A stretch of 56,288 nt of DNA from a virus: the IMG/VR virus record IMGVR_UViG_3300032893_000058, positions 1-56,288 of that record; one strand, written 5' to 3'. Shown here piece after piece: positions 14,420 to 22,149 of the stretch. How positions within the stretch are numbered: the first letter of the stretch is position 1; each line of letters begins with the position of its first letter. The notes under the pieces are model-generated. The model made no database searches. It saw nothing but the letters and a program-made list of their open reading frames with translations, and was not told the origin of the DNA. The position numbers and the translations under genes were made by a program.

Positions 14420-14956
14420 ATGCCTGCCGAAACCCTGCCGAAGTCCATTGTCAACGCGCTGCCCAGTTTTGTCAAGGTGATGGAGCACCTGGTCGCGATA
14501 TCCAAGTTGTTGCCGACGCTTGACAAGGAACTTGAGCGCGCCAAGAAGTCCGGCGCCCCGTCGCTGGCGCGGTCTTACGTCGCGCTGCACCGGATGAAGG
14601 AACGCGCCGACGAACTGCTGAAGCCGCTGTTCGGCGACGAGGGCCTTTATAAGCGCGTCAAGGAACTGGATTTTCCGGCGCTATGCGAGCAGGAGGGCAT
14701 CAAGAACGTACCGCTGGCCGAGGGCTTCCGGGTCGGCGTGTCGGCCCGCTTCCTGGCTTCGATCAAGCCCGGCAAGAAGGACGAAGCTTATCGATGGCTG
14801 CGCGAAGTTGACCTGGGCGACATCATTCAGGCCGTCGTCAACTCGTCGACGCTGAGCGCGTCACTGCGCAAGGAACTGGAAGACAATAACCGCGACATTC
14901 CGGACGAACTGTTCAATGTGGCGTTCGTGCCGAACACGTCGGTGACGAAAATATGA
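14420..14956 (+). CDS. Conserved phage helical protein of replication region
   Basis: 178 residues, largely helical. A coiled-coil N-terminal half (LDKELERAKKSGAPSLARSY) is followed by a domain with LAEGFRVGVSARFLASI and VNSSTLSASLRKELEDNN. The arrangement resembles a phage family of unknown function found near replication genes, with a terminal segment like 'fN-sfvpntsvtk'. No catalytic residues recognised. Confidence 0.6.
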   Translation: MPAETLPKSIVNALPSFVKVMEHLVAISKLLPTLDKELERAKKSGAPSLARSYVALHRMKERADELLKPLFGDEGLYKRVKELDFPALCEQEGIKNVPLAEGFRVGVSARFLASIKPGKKDEAYRWLREVDLGDIIQAVVNSSTLSASLRKELEDNNRDIPDELFNVAFVPNTSVTKI

Positions 14957-14989
14957 GACGCGCAGGTCGACAGCTTAGCGGCTGCTCGC

Positions 14990-15005
14990 AAGCCCGAGGG
15001 CTTTT
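14990..15005 (+). terminator. Probable intrinsic terminator
   Basis: Short stem AAGCC-CGAG-GGCTT followed by TT, located 34 bp after the stop at 14956. A second stem-loop follows. Confidence 0.45.
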
Positions 15006-15015
15006 CCTGCTCGTC

Positions 15016-15049
15016 GCTCCGCATAGGTCCTAGGGCAACTATGCGGAGC
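15016..15049 (+). promoter_or_regulatory. Perfect 11-bp stem-loop in intergenic leader
   Basis: GCTCCGCATAG (15016-15026) pairs perfectly with CTATGCGGAGC (15039-15049) around a 12-nt loop. It lies in the 149-bp gap before the gene at 15106, followed by AT-rich sequence and a CAGATAGG element at 15068. A terminator/attenuator or protein-binding site is possible. Confidence 0.5.
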
Positions 15050-15105
15050 GTAAATTTGTAGTGCGTTCAGATAGGTAACTTCAACCAGCAACCAGGAGAC
15101 TTGAA

Positions 15106-16122
15106 ATGCCGAAAGCACAAGCAGCAAAGAAGTCGACCAAGCCGGCGGCGCCGCAGCGTCAGGCCGCCCAGCCCGCCCGTACCGCCACCAAGGCCGCGCA
15201 GACCGCGGCGCACCAGGGGCGCGAAGAAGAGCGCCGCCCGGTGCAGCAAGCCCAGCAGCGCGCCCAGGTTCCCGCGCGCCGCGAGCCGGCGCCGCTGCCG
15301 TCCGCTGCCGTCGTTTCCCTGCCCGCGTTCATGCGGCAGGACGCCGATCTCGGCAAGGAGAACATCGGCAAGGACGATATCGAAATTCCGCGGCTGAAAT
15401 TGATGCAAGGTTTGTCGCCGGAACTGATGGAATACGACGGCCTCAAGGCTGGCTACTTCTTCCACCCGGCGGCCGAGTTCATCTTTGACGGCCCGTTCCG
15501 CGCCGTGCCGATCTTTATGGACCAGCGCTACATCTTGTGGCGTCCGCGCGATGCCGGCGGCGGCATCTTGGCCCGCGCCGACGACGGCGTGCACTGGTCG
15601 CCGGCCGGTGGTGATTTCACCGTCCAACTCGACAAGAAGGACGGCGGTCATACCGTCAAGTGGAAGCTGGCGCCGACCGTCGCCCAGTCCGGGCTGGCTA
15701 ACTGGGGCACTATGAACCCGGCCGACCCCAACTCGCCGCCGGCCGCGACGCTGATGTATAATTTCCTGCTGGCGTTCCCGGACGAACCCGACCTGATGCC
15801 GGCGGTGCTGTCGTTCCAGCGCTCGTCGATCAAGATGGGGCGCCGGTTCAACACCAAGCTTAAGACGGTGCGCGCGCCGATCTTTGGCACCATCTGGGAA
15901 TTCCGGTCGGCGGAGGATCACAACAATTCCGGCCAGACGTTCTTCAACATCGACGTCAAGTCGGCCGGGCTGGTCGAGGACCAGGATCAATACTCGCAGT
16001 ACCGGGCGATGTACGAGACGTTCAGCCAGAAGGGCCTGAACATCAAGGATTTGGAGTCAATCGGCGATGAAGAAAGCGCAATCGGTGGCGCCCCTGACAA
16101 TACTGACAGCCCTGCTATCTAG
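15106..16122 (+). CDS. Conserved phage protein of replication module, possible ssDNA-binding role
   Basis: 338 residues. The first 65 residues are low-complexity, basic and Ala/Gln/Arg-rich. The folded part begins with EIPRLKLMQGLSPELMEYDG and includes VPIFMDQRYILWRPRD, AVLSFQRSSIKMGRRFN and ESIGDEESAIGG near an acidic C-terminus. This pattern recurs in phage replication modules in proteins of uncertain role. Position, beta-rich core and acidic tail would fit a single-strand binding or recombination protein (inference, not shown). Confidence 0.6.
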   Translation: MPKAQAAKKSTKPAAPQRQAAQPARTATKAAQTAAHQGREEERRPVQQAQQRAQVPARREPAPLPSAAVVSLPAFMRQDADLGKENIGKDDIEIPRLKLMQGLSPELMEYDGLKAGYFFHPAAEFIFDGPFRAVPIFMDQRYILWRPRDAGGGILARADDGVHWSPAGGDFTVQLDKKDGGHTVKWKLAPTVAQSGLANWGTMNPADPNSPPAATLMYNFLLAFPDEPDLMPAVLSFQRSSIKMGRRFNTKLKTVRAPIFGTIWEFRSAEDHNNSGQTFFNIDVKSAGLVEDQDQYSQYRAMYETFSQKGLNIKDLESIGDEESAIGGAPDNTDSPAI

Positions 16123-16128
16123 GAAGCA

Positions 16129-16620
16129 ATGAGCCGCATCGACAAACACAGTAGGCGCGAATACAATCGCGCCTACAATATCAAGAACCGGGATAAAGTC
16201 CTGGCGCAGCGTGCTGTGTATTATAAACAAAACAAGAAACGACTAAACGCCCGAAGCCGAGTTTACTATGTGGCGAATAGACAGCGCTTGCTTAAGCAAG
16301 CGCGCGTTTATGCTGAGAAAAACTTAGCTAGGATTCTGCTACGTAAGGCTAGGGAGCGTGCAAAAAAGTTTGGCCTTGAATTTAATTTGACTCTTTCCGA
16401 TATCGTTATTCCCGACATGTGTCCAGTATTTGGGCACAAGCTTTCAATGGGTGTAGGTAAAGTACATCATTTCAGTCCAACACTCGACCGAATCAATTCA
16501 TTGCGCGGTTATGTTAAGGGCAATATTGCGGTTATTTCGCAAATGGCGAATGATATGAAAGCCAACGCGACCGCTGCACAACATCGACGCATCGCAGAAT
16601 GGATGGAATCAGTGTCATGA
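16129..16620 (+). CDS. HNH-type homing endonuclease
   Basis: 163 residues, AT-rich compared with its neighbours. N-terminal Lys/Arg/Tyr-rich repeats (YYKQNKKRLNARSRVYY) form a DNA-binding helical array. The C-terminal catalytic block SPTLDRINSLRGYVKGN, then IAVISQMANDMKAN matches phage HNH-related homing endonucleases. It is inserted between two replication-region genes with only short spacing and overlap, as free-standing mobile endonucleases often are. Confidence 0.75.
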   Translation: MSRIDKHSRREYNRAYNIKNRDKVLAQRAVYYKQNKKRLNARSRVYYVANRQRLLKQARVYAEKNLARILLRKARERAKKFGLEFNLTLSDIVIPDMCPVFGHKLSMGVGKVHHFSPTLDRINSLRGYVKGNIAVISQMANDMKANATAAQHRRIAEWMESVS

Positions 16621-16913
16621 CCCCCGATCAGTTTGAACGTCTCCAACAGCAGCTTGCCGCGCTTGAACCCGAAATCAAAAACATGGTCGGCGCGTCGCCC
16701 GGCTTCGTGCGCGACCAGATCGAGCGCATGAACAACTACGGCATCAACATTCGCGTCAGCGTCAAGCAGCAGAAGTGGCTCGACGACCTGTACCAGGAAT
16801 ACGTCGGCGAACTGGACGCGCTGCCCGGCGGCGACGGGCGCGATCTTGGTGCCGAGCGCGGCGAAGTGCTGGGCGACGACTTCAACGACAAGGACGACGA
16901 GATACCATTCTGA
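16617..16913 (+). CDS. Small protein with SSB-like acidic C-terminal tip
   Basis: 98 residues. The N-terminal two thirds are helical (FERLQQQLAALEPEIKNM, SVKQQKWLDDLYQEYVGEL) and resemble small phage proteins of unknown role. The end is DDFNDKDDEIPF, very close to the DDDIPF tip with which bacterial SSB recruits its partner proteins. There is no OB fold. It may bind the SSB-partner pocket of host replication or repair proteins (inference). It lies shortly upstream of the DNA polymerase. Confidence 0.7.
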   Translation: MTPDQFERLQQQLAALEPEIKNMVGASPGFVRDQIERMNNYGINIRVSVKQQKWLDDLYQEYVGELDALPGGDGRDLGAERGEVLGDDFNDKDDEIPF

Positions 16914-16925
16914 AAGGAGAAACCC

Positions 16926-17135
16926 ATGGACTGGATTTTAATAGCGGTCGTCTCTGGTTCGATCATCGTCAGCGGACATAGCACGGAGGAAGCGTGCCTT
17001 GGTCGCGCGGCAATGTTGAAGAAAGACCAGAAAATCGAGGCCAAATGTGTGTCGTCGCCGACGAGGTACGGCAGTGTTACACTCTACGACAATGGCTGCA
17101 GAATCCTCCGTTTAGACGGATCGCCGGCTTGCTGA
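16926..17135 (+). CDS. Small protein with hydrophobic N-terminus
   Basis: 69 residues with a strong Shine-Dalgarno (AAAGGAG). Hydrophobic start MDWILIAVVSGSIIVSG, possibly a membrane anchor or buried strand, then a Cys-containing domain. Unknown function. Confidence 0.6.
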   Translation: MDWILIAVVSGSIIVSGHSTEEACLGRAAMLKKDQKIEAKCVSSPTRYGSVTLYDNGCRILRLDGSPAC

Positions 17136-17395
17136 CGCAGCGCCAGTTCCGCGCCCTCAAGTGGCGCGAAGTCTACCGTGACGACCGCATCGTCGTCTTC
17201 TCAGGGGGTCTAGATGGCTTCAGCCTCGTCCACGTCAAGCAAGGCCAAAAAGTTACTAACATGTACCGTGTACGAGGACGTTGGTATGACAGCCCGTCCG
17301 AAGCGGTCCTGGCCTACAACGGGCGCCCCCGACGAGACGCTGCAGACCGTGCTAAATCGGTTGAAGGACCCGACCCAGTCGACGCGCTGCCTTGA
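17129..17395 (+). CDS. Possible overlapping small gene before the polymerase
   Basis: 88 residues from a TTG overlapping the previous stop; an ATG at 17045 in the same frame is an alternative. The translation looks protein-like (YRDDRIVVFSGGLDGFSLV, MYRVRGRWYDSPSEAVLAYN). Its 3' end overlaps the polymerase start region by 110-182 bp in another frame, so either this gene or the longer polymerase N-terminus may not be used. Confidence 0.4.
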   Translation: MLTQRQFRALKWREVYRDDRIVVFSGGLDGFSLVHVKQGQKVTNMYRVRGRWYDSPSEAVLAYNGRPRRDAADRAKSVEGPDPVDALP

Positions 17396-19214
17396 CGTCG
17401 AAACGTCCGGGCTTGACTGGCGTAACAACGCCATCGTCGGCTACGTCGTCACGTTCAGCGGCGACCCGCGCGATTCCTATTACGTGCCGTTTCGCCACGC
17501 CGGTAATGCCAACGTCGGGGGTCGCGACGGTCTGAAATCGCCGACCGGCTGGGATGGCAAGCTGTTGCCGGGCGAAAAGGAACTGGTGACGGCGCTCGAC
17601 CAGCCGGGCACGCTGATGTTCGGACACAATCTGGCGTTTGATTTGCGGTTCAAGGCGCGCGTCGGCTTTAAGTTTCAACCGAAGTTCGAAGATACCATAA
17701 TCAACGAACCGCTGCTCGACGAGTATGCGACGTTCTCGCTGGTGGCCTGTGCCGCGCGCCACAACGTGCAGGCCAAGAAGGGCACCGAACTTTATGCTTA
17801 CATGGCTGACAAGCTGGGCGAGAAGAACGACAAGAACATTATGGGCCATTTCTGGCGTCTGTCCGGTGACGATCCGATGGCGGTCGAATATGCCTGCGGC
17901 GACGGCACGTCGACCTGGCAATTGCGCGACGCGCAGATGGTTGAAATTCAGGCGCAGGAATTAGGCCGCGTTCATGCTGTCGAAAGTCGCCTGATCCCGG
18001 TGCTGGCGCGCATGATGGTGCGCGGCGTCAAGGTCGACGAGGAACGCCTGGAATGGCTGATCGGGCACATCGACGATGAAGTCGAAAAACTGAAGAACGA
18101 ATTTCCGCCCGATTTCAACGCACTGTCGCCGACCGACGTGCAGGCGTGGATGGAGAAGCACGGCCATACCGACTGGCCACGCACGGCGCCGTCGCGGACC
18201 CGGCCGCAAGGCTCGCCGTCGTTCACGTCGCACTGGCTCGAGACGCACGAGGCCGGCCGCAAGATCATCAAACTACGCAAGTGGGAGAACCTCAATTCGA
18301 CCTTTTGCCATCCGCTGCGCGATCGGCACCTGTGGCACGGGCGGGTGCACTGCACCTTTAACCAGCTTCGCAACGACGAGTTCGGCACCGTGACCGGGCG
18401 ATTGTCGAGCAACGACCCCAACATGCAACAGGTGCCCAAGCACGACGAGGACTTGGGCCGGCTGTACCGGTCGGTGTTCGTGCCGGATTACGGATTGTGG
18501 GGCGAGCGCGACTACAGTCAGATCGAGCCGCGGCTGATGGCCTGGTATACGCGGGCGCGGGTGTTCCTCGACGACTATCGCAACAACCCGGACGCCGACA
18601 GCCACACCGCAGTGGCCAAGGATGCCAAGGGCGCGGCGTGGGACGACATGTCGCCGGCCGAGCAAAAGCACTTCCGCAACACTTGGGCCAAGCGCGTCAA
18701 TCAGACCGTGATCACGGGGGGCGGTAAGAACGCGCTGATCAAAAAATACAAGATGTCCGAGCAAGAAGCGATGCAGGCGCTGGTGCGCTATTTCAGGACC
18801 GTGCCTGAATTGAAGCCATTTCAGAAGAAGGCGGCGCGGTTGTTCCGCGAGCGCGGCTACGTGCGCGACGTGCTGGGGCGCCGGGCGCACTTGCGCGATC
18901 CGGACAAGGACTACACCGCGATGAACCGGCTGCTGCAGATGAGCAACGCCAGCATGCTCAAACTTAAGATGGCCGAAGTGCAGGAGTATCTGGACAGCGA
19001 GCCACAGGCGCAGGTCGAACTGCTTTTAAATTGTCACGACGCGCTGTCGTTCCAGTTTGCACTTGACAAGCGGTCGCGGGCCGCGTATGCTGAGTGCAAG
19101 CATATCATGGAGGACTTCTCAAGTGACGCGGCGATGGTCAAGATCGACCTGCCGATCAAGGTCGACGAGGGCGACGGCCCGAATTGGAGCGTCGCAACAT
19201 ACGGGGAAGATTGA
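17214..19214 (+). CDS. dpoZ: Family A DNA polymerase with 3'-5' exonuclease, DpoZ-like
   Basis: 666 residues from ATG 17214 (AGGGGG upstream); ATG 17286 with GAGGA is an equally possible start. Exonuclease motifs are intact: I LDVETSG (D61, E63), II FGHNLAFD, III YACGDGTSTW. Polymerase motif A is DYSQIEPR (D433). Motif B reads AKRVNQTVITGGG (K493), where the two usual aromatic positions of the O-helix appear to be Gln and Thr. Motif C is CHDALSF (D609), with Ala after HD instead of the usual Glu. There is no 5' nuclease domain. In the company of purZ, mazZ and datZ it is best read as the polymerase that copies 2-aminoadenine DNA; the DpoZ assignment is by context plus unusual active-site residues. 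Its stop overlaps the methyltransferase start. Confidence 0.85.
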   Translation: MASASSTSSKAKKLLTCTVYEDVGMTARPKRSWPTTGAPDETLQTVLNRLKDPTQSTRCLDVETSGLDWRNNAIVGYVVTFSGDPRDSYYVPFRHAGNANVGGRDGLKSPTGWDGKLLPGEKELVTALDQPGTLMFGHNLAFDLRFKARVGFKFQPKFEDTIINEPLLDEYATFSLVACAARHNVQAKKGTELYAYMADKLGEKNDKNIMGHFWRLSGDDPMAVEYACGDGTSTWQLRDAQMVEIQAQELGRVHAVESRLIPVLARMMVRGVKVDEERLEWLIGHIDDEVEKLKNEFPPDFNALSPTDVQAWMEKHGHTDWPRTAPSRTRPQGSPSFTSHWLETHEAGRKIIKLRKWENLNSTFCHPLRDRHLWHGRVHCTFNQLRNDEFGTVTGRLSSNDPNMQQVPKHDEDLGRLYRSVFVPDYGLWGERDYSQIEPRLMAWYTRARVFLDDYRNNPDADSHTAVAKDAKGAAWDDMSPAEQKHFRNTWAKRVNQTVITGGGKNALIKKYKMSEQEAMQALVRYFRTVPELKPFQKKAARLFRERGYVRDVLGRRAHLRDPDKDYTAMNRLLQMSNASMLKLKMAEVQEYLDSEPQAQVELLLNCHDALSFQFALDKRSRAAYAECKHIMEDFSSDAAMVKIDLPIKVDEGDGPNWSVATYGED

Positions 19215-19363
19215 TGTGGTATCTTGGCGGAAAGATGCGACAGTCGAAGCAAATCGTCGCGGCGATCGACAATTTTAGTTTGTACGTTGAGCCATTCTGC
19301 GGGGCGTTATGGTCGGCTACCGCCGTAATGAAGACTTTTCCGGGGCGCCGATACCTATTAAAC
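19214..19363 (+). pseudogene. D12-class adenine methyltransferase, 5' fragment (split by IS)
   Basis: First 50 codons of a Dam/D12-type adenine-N6 methyltransferase, with motif I-type start MWYLGGKMRQSKQI and YVEPFCGALWSA. The reading frame runs into the insertion sequence and stops after 12 foreign residues. Removing the IS and one target duplicate joins YLLN to DINPYLINMW in frame, restoring a typical family segment and a 232-residue protein. The start overlaps the polymerase stop. Confidence 0.9.
19356..19363. repeat. Target site duplication, left copy (TATTAAAC)
   Basis: Eight bases identical to 21093-21100, immediately outside the left inverted repeat of the IS. An 8-bp duplication is characteristic of the IS1595 family. 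Confidence 0.9.
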
Positions 19364-19376
19364 CATGCTTATCCGG

Positions 19377-19405
19377 TTGACACATGCAGACACTTGTGCT
19401 AGTAT
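19377..19405 (+). promoter_or_regulatory. Promoter inside the left end of the IS
   Basis: TTGACA, 17 nt, then TAGTAT, overlapping the left inverted repeat; a close match to consensus. It would drive the passenger genes and transposase, so transposase binding at the repeat could repress it. Confidence 0.65.
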
Positions 19406-19450
19406 CATGGGCGTTGGTGGCGATCACGCCACCCTCCTTGGAGGGTAAAA

Positions 19451-19774
19451 ATGGCAAACGCTCTGGTACATCCGACTAAAGTTATTGATGCGATTAATTG
19501 CGCCACGGCTGCTGAAGTTATGGCCGCAATTGAGCAGATGGGCATGAGTCTCGATTTGGCTTGCACGGTTAAAGTCAGCCTCATCGAAGAAACGCTTTCT
19601 GATGGCTCTAAAGCCCAAAGCATCGTCCTTCGTTCGGAGGATGACGCCGATTTCGCGAGAAATGTCGCGGGGTTGAATGAAGATATTTTCTTCCGGGCTG
19701 ACCTGCGCCTTCTGCGGTCTACCCTTCGCGAGTATCGACGAGAGGCAATAGCCTTGGTCGAGAAGGGGGTCTGA
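19451..19774 (+). CDS. IS passenger protein 1
   Basis: 107 residues with GGAGGG before the ATG. Mixed alpha/beta, no recognised motif. Passenger genes are known in some IS1595 subgroups; whether this one is typical of a named subgroup would need a database search. Confidence 0.6.
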   Translation: MANALVHPTKVIDAINCATAAEVMAAIEQMGMSLDLACTVKVSLIEETLSDGSKAQSIVLRSEDDADFARNVAGLNEDIFFRADLRLLRSTLREYRREAIALVEKGV

Positions 19775-19777
19775 ACC

Positions 19778-20008
19778 ATGACCAAGGCTACCGAAGGTGC
19801 GCACGAAGAAATCGACCTGTTGGGCCGTGAAATCGAGGGCCTCAATGATCAGTGCAATGAATTGGAGGCTGCCCTTCGAGAGTCGTTGAAATTGCAAAGC
19901 CACTACGCTGCGCTGCTGAATGACTATGACGGCGGCAAAAGAATGGGATTTAGCTCCGTCGAGGCGTGGCTCAATCGGCTTCGCTCTCTTAAAAGTGGGG
20001 AGGCATAG
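19778..20008 (+). CDS. IS passenger protein 2, coiled coil
   Basis: 76 residues, strongly helical with heptad-like spacing (LLGREIEGLNDQCNELEAAL). Three bases after passenger 1 and ending one base before the transposase start; probably one operon. Unknown function. Confidence 0.55.
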   Translation: MTKATEGAHEEIDLLGREIEGLNDQCNELEAALRESLKLQSHYAALLNDYDGGKRMGFSSVEAWLNRLRSLKSGEA

Positions 20009-21052
20009 ATGCCTCCCCATGCCGATGTTCTCCAATGGGAACATCTGCCGTTCCCCAAGTCGCTCCGGGATTTCCAGCGGCTTTTCCCGACTGATACTGC
20101 CTGCGCCCGCTGGCTTGAGGGTGCTAAGTGGCCGAAGGGCTTTGAGTGCCCGCATTGCCACGAAAAGGGCGACCCGCAACGGCTGGAATCCCGTCCGGGC
20201 GTCTTGGCTTGCCGATCCTGCCGTAAGCAAACGTCGCTGACGGTCGGCACGGTGATGGAGCGGACACATACGCCGCTCGCAACATGGTTTTGGGCGGCCT
20301 ACCTCGTTTCCAGCCTGACACCCGGCATTTCGGCCGTTCAACTGCAACGGCAGGTCGGACTTACAAGGTACGAGACGGCCTTCCAAATCCTGCACAAGCT
20401 CCGCGCTGGCATGGTGCGGCCAAACCGCGACCAGATCGGCGGCAATCTGGCGCGCGGCGATCATGTCGAGGTCGATGAATGTTATATCGGCGGCGAGACG
20501 CGCGGTAAGGGCAAAGGCGTGCACGCCGACGAAAAGACCCTGGTTGTTGCTGCGGTCGAAGTCCGCACGCGACCGGCCAAGAAGGGCGATAAGCCTATGC
20601 GGCGCGGCGGCCGATATGCTGGCCGTCTGCGGCTGGAAATCGCGCCGACACGTGGCGAGAAATCCCTCTGCGGCTTTGTGGAGGCTGCCGTCGCGCCGGG
20701 CGCAATCGTCATCACGGATGCGGCCCCGGCTTATAGGAACCTCGAAAAGCTCGGCTATGCCCATCTGCCGGTGATTGAAGGCGGCAATCCGGAAGTCGCC
20801 GAAGAATATCTGCCCATCGTCCACTTGGTTTTCAGCAACCTGAAAGCTTGGCTGCAGGGCACCCATCACGGTCGCGTCGAGCCCAAGCACCTGCAGACTT
20901 ATCTCAACGAGTTCACCTTCCGCTTTAACCGGCGGTTCTACCCATTCAACGCTTTCCGCTCGTTGCTCGGCATCGGGGCAAACGGCGAAGCTCCGACCTA
21001 TGATGGGCTCTATAGCGGGAAGTGGAAGCATCGGACGCTCGATCATGACTGA
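20009..21052 (+). CDS. IS1595-family transposase
   Basis: 347 residues. An N-terminal zinc ribbon (CPHCHEKGDP, then CRSCRKQ) is followed by a DDE/DDN-type catalytic domain: VEVDECYIGG (first acidic residue), IVITDAAPAYRNL (second), and STDH-like NLKAWLQGTHHGRVEPKHLQ with FTFRFNRRF near the end. Layout and length fit the ISXO2-like transposase family of IS1595 elements. It appears intact. Confidence 0.92.
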   Translation: MPPHADVLQWEHLPFPKSLRDFQRLFPTDTACARWLEGAKWPKGFECPHCHEKGDPQRLESRPGVLACRSCRKQTSLTVGTVMERTHTPLATWFWAAYLVSSLTPGISAVQLQRQVGLTRYETAFQILHKLRAGMVRPNRDQIGGNLARGDHVEVDECYIGGETRGKGKGVHADEKTLVVAAVEVRTRPAKKGDKPMRRGGRYAGRLRLEIAPTRGEKSLCGFVEAAVAPGAIVITDAAPAYRNLEKLGYAHLPVIEGGNPEVAEEYLPIVHLVFSNLKAWLQGTHHGRVEPKHLQTYLNEFTFRFNRRFYPFNAFRSLLGIGANGEAPTYDGLYSGKWKHRTLDHD

Positions 21053-21092
21053 TCAACCAATAGAGGCTGCATGTTCAAACCGGATAAGCATG

Positions 21093-21100
21093 TATTAAAC
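21093..21100. repeat. Target site duplication, right copy (TATTAAAC)
   Basis: Identical to 19356-19363, directly after the right inverted repeat. Confidence 0.9.
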
Positions 21101-21649
21101 GATATAAACCCGTACTTGATAAACATGTGGCACGCCGCTTATGACGGATGGAACCCCCCGGAAAAGGTGACGGAACGCGATTATATTTATTACAATAAAA
21201 CACGCCCGATAAATGATCCAATGACAGGTTATGTTGGGTTTGCGTGGTCATTTGGGGGTAAATTCTTTGGTGGCGCGGCACGCACCAATGGCAGGATAAA
21301 AGGATCATATAAATCAACGCGCGATAAGATCGATGTCATACGCGCGAATAATGTGCGGTTCACATGCGGGCATTTTTCCTTGGTTAAACCGCAATCGCAG
21401 TCAGTTGTTTATCTGGACCCACCTTATGAGGCCCGCACCCATCAATCACATTTGAGCAAAAGGTTCAATTACGACGAATATTTTATCTACGCCGAGAATC
21501 TTGCAAAACGTCACGTGGTGATTGCTACGTCGTTTACCAACGAACGCAAATGGAAGGTGTTGCACAATTATGGCGATACTGTCGTGCGCCATCACGCCGG
21601 AAAAGCCCCCGATGGTACAATAGAGCTGCTGTTACGGGTAGGAAAATGA
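21101..21649 (+). pseudogene. D12-class adenine methyltransferase, 3' fragment (split by IS)
   Basis: The remaining 182 residues, starting with DINPYLINMW directly after the target duplication. It contains the catalytic motif IV DPPY (VVYLDPPYEARTH). The segment is AT-rich compared with the polymerase. An ATG inside the right end of the IS (21071) could start a truncated protein, but motif I would be missing. Its stop overlaps the next start by 4 bp. Confidence 0.88.
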
Positions 21650-22149
21650 AGGAAACCGCCATTCAAGCCATCGTCTGCGACGTGGTCAACGAGGCCGGCG
21701 GCTTCGCCATGAAGATGGACAACGCGTTCGTCGGCGGCGTGGCGGACCTGCTGATAAAATTGCCGAATTACAGGCAATTTAAAGGTTGGCGCGGTCGTGG
21801 TGACGCAGCTAGTTTTCTTGAAGTTAAGCAACGGGTCCGTCCGCGCACCGGCAATGCGACGTTCTCGCTCGACGTGACGCACCTGCAGGACAAGTTCTTG
21901 CGCCGAGCCGACGCCGCCGGCATCCCGTGCGGTGTGGCATCGTTCATGCAAGAAGGCACCGGGTCGGGGCTGAAATTGTGGCTGCACGTGATGACCTGGC
22001 GCGTCGCTAGCTACGAGGACGGTGTCGGTGCCAAAGCGTACACGACCTGTCCGGACGCACACATCCTGCTGGGGCGCAAGGGCGAGCGCGAAGGCCCGCT
22101 GCTCAGCGCACTATATGACTGGCACCAAAAATGGAGGGAAGAGCGATGA
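21646..22149 (+). CDS. VRR-NUC-like nuclease
   Basis: 167 residues. The core has the PD-(D/E)XK/VRR-NUC pattern: a helix with AGGFAMKMDN, the G-x-x-D motif GGVADLLIKL, and the strand ASFLEVKQ carrying E and K. The tail end (LQDKFLRRADAAGIPCGVA) matches the family's final helix-strand. Such proteins act as Holliday-junction resolvases or structure-specific nucleases in replication and packaging. It is translationally coupled to the broken methyltransferase. Confidence 0.65.
   Translation: MKETAIQAIVCDVVNEAGGFAMKMDNAFVGGVADLLIKLPNYRQFKGWRGRGDAASFLEVKQRVRPRTGNATFSLDVTHLQDKFLRRADAAGIPCGVASFMQEGTGSGLKLWLHVMTWRVASYEDGVGAKAYTTCPDAHILLGRKGEREGPLLSALYDWHQKWREER

Larger units (their letters stand above)
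19364..21092 (+). mobile_element. IS1595-family insertion sequence, 1,729 bp
   Basis: Terminal inverted repeats of 25 bp (left CATGCTTATCCGGTTGAC..., right end the reverse complement) match at 22 of 25 positions. A perfect 8-bp duplication flanks the element. It holds a transposase and two upstream passenger frames, and a promoter at its left end. It interrupts a methyltransferase gene. The exact ends and intact transposase suggest a recent insertion from the bacterial host. Confidence 0.93.

Noticed and set aside
19424-21046. 540-codon open frame on the minus strand
   Set aside because: Antisense shadow of the IS transposase and passenger genes.
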